From Prevotella sp. (lineage in GTDB: Bacteria; Bacteroidota; Bacteroidia; Bacteroidales; Bacteroidaceae), in NCBI GenBank assembly GCA_024688365.1, contig JAILEG010000046.1, positions 31,618 to 95,617 of the forward strand: a stretch of 64,000 bases of DNA, written 5' to 3'. Positions 63,907 through 64,000 of this stretch are shown here, in pieces (within the stretch, counting starts at the first letter, position 1; each line of letters opens with the position of its first letter). The translations under genes were made by a program, and so were the position numbers. Under the pieces are notes generated by a model. That model was not told the DNA's origin and did not search any database. It saw nothing but the letters and a program-made list of their open reading frames with translations.

Positions 63907-64000
63907 TTATTTCTGATGATTTGCCTCTTTAATATCCCTTAGAGAGACATTCTCGTTGCGGAAACGGGCTTGTGGATTTCGCTCACGCTCCAACGTCAAT
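63907..64000 (-). CDS. C-terminal end of an unidentified protein
   Basis: An open frame enters from beyond the window and stops at 63907-63909. About 30 residues are visible, including ERERNPQARFRNENVSLRDI. Too short to name. It ends 13 bp before the esterase fragment, so the two were probably in one operon. Confidence 0.5.
   Translation of the reverse strand, partial: LTLERERNPQARFRNENVSLRDIKEANHQK

Overview
The window looks like chromosomal DNA of a Bacteroidota bacterium of the order Bacteroidales, most likely a Prevotella-type organism of moderately high GC. The evidence is the SusC/SusD pair, the GIN-domain, DUF3822, DUF5683 and DUF3943 proteins, the gene orders parA-parB-DUF5683-mltD-relA, surE-lpxB and DUF3822-rsmD, and the promoters. 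Nearly every clear promoter has the Bacteroidota form, with a -7 box TAnnTTTG and often a TTTG about 20 bp upstream. Starts were set with this in mind: several of the longest possible ORFs begin upstream of, or inside, their own promoter.

Layout. 1-3 kb: the 3' end of a GH5 glucanase, two tandem outer-membrane barrel paralogues that share an almost identical start, and a SprT-like metalloprotein. 3.4-15 kb: a small secreted protein, a strong candidate structured small RNA, and a small glycan locus (secreted GH2 beta-galactosidase divergent from SusC/SusD, then a metallophosphoesterase), with a convergent secreted bleomycin-hydrolase-like protease. 15-19 kb: an HU-like protein fused to a winged helix, then an ABC/GIN/permease/GntR operon with a palindromic operator. 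19-28 kb: a tandem ABM-domain secreted protein, a pirin/GNAT pair, and an operon of a TonB receptor and three surface lipoproteins behind a long leader. 28-35 kb: merR, alaS, an unknown gene, carboxynorspermidine dehydrogenase and recA. 35-48 kb: a 1337-residue SNF2 helicase, then the stringent-response, cell-wall and segregation operon and divergent surE-lpxB. 48-54 kb: a low-GC DUF3943 gene between direct repeats, a RecD-like helicase carrying an in-frame palindromic element, a nuclease lipoprotein and lrgAB. 54-61 kb: DUF3822-rsmD and dnaG-TPR-cls. 61-64 kb: etfBA and a junction where an acyl-CoA dehydrogenase start meets a reversed esterase start.

The most unusual pattern is a set of intergenic arrays built on an exact 22-bp period, at six places (3.0, 15.1, 31.6, 39.3, 47.8 and 61.0-61.2 kb). 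The repeated unit is palindromic or nearly so in five of them. The sequence differs between loci or pairs of loci, while the period is the same. At 61 kb two such arrays face each other as a perfect 34-bp inverted repeat around a very AT-rich core. I know of no named element that fits. Other items worth attention are the structured RNA at 4.0-4.2 kb, the inserted element in the helicase, the direct-repeat-flanked low-GC gene, and the breakpoint at 63.5 kb. No tRNA, rRNA, CRISPR array or transposase gene was recognised.
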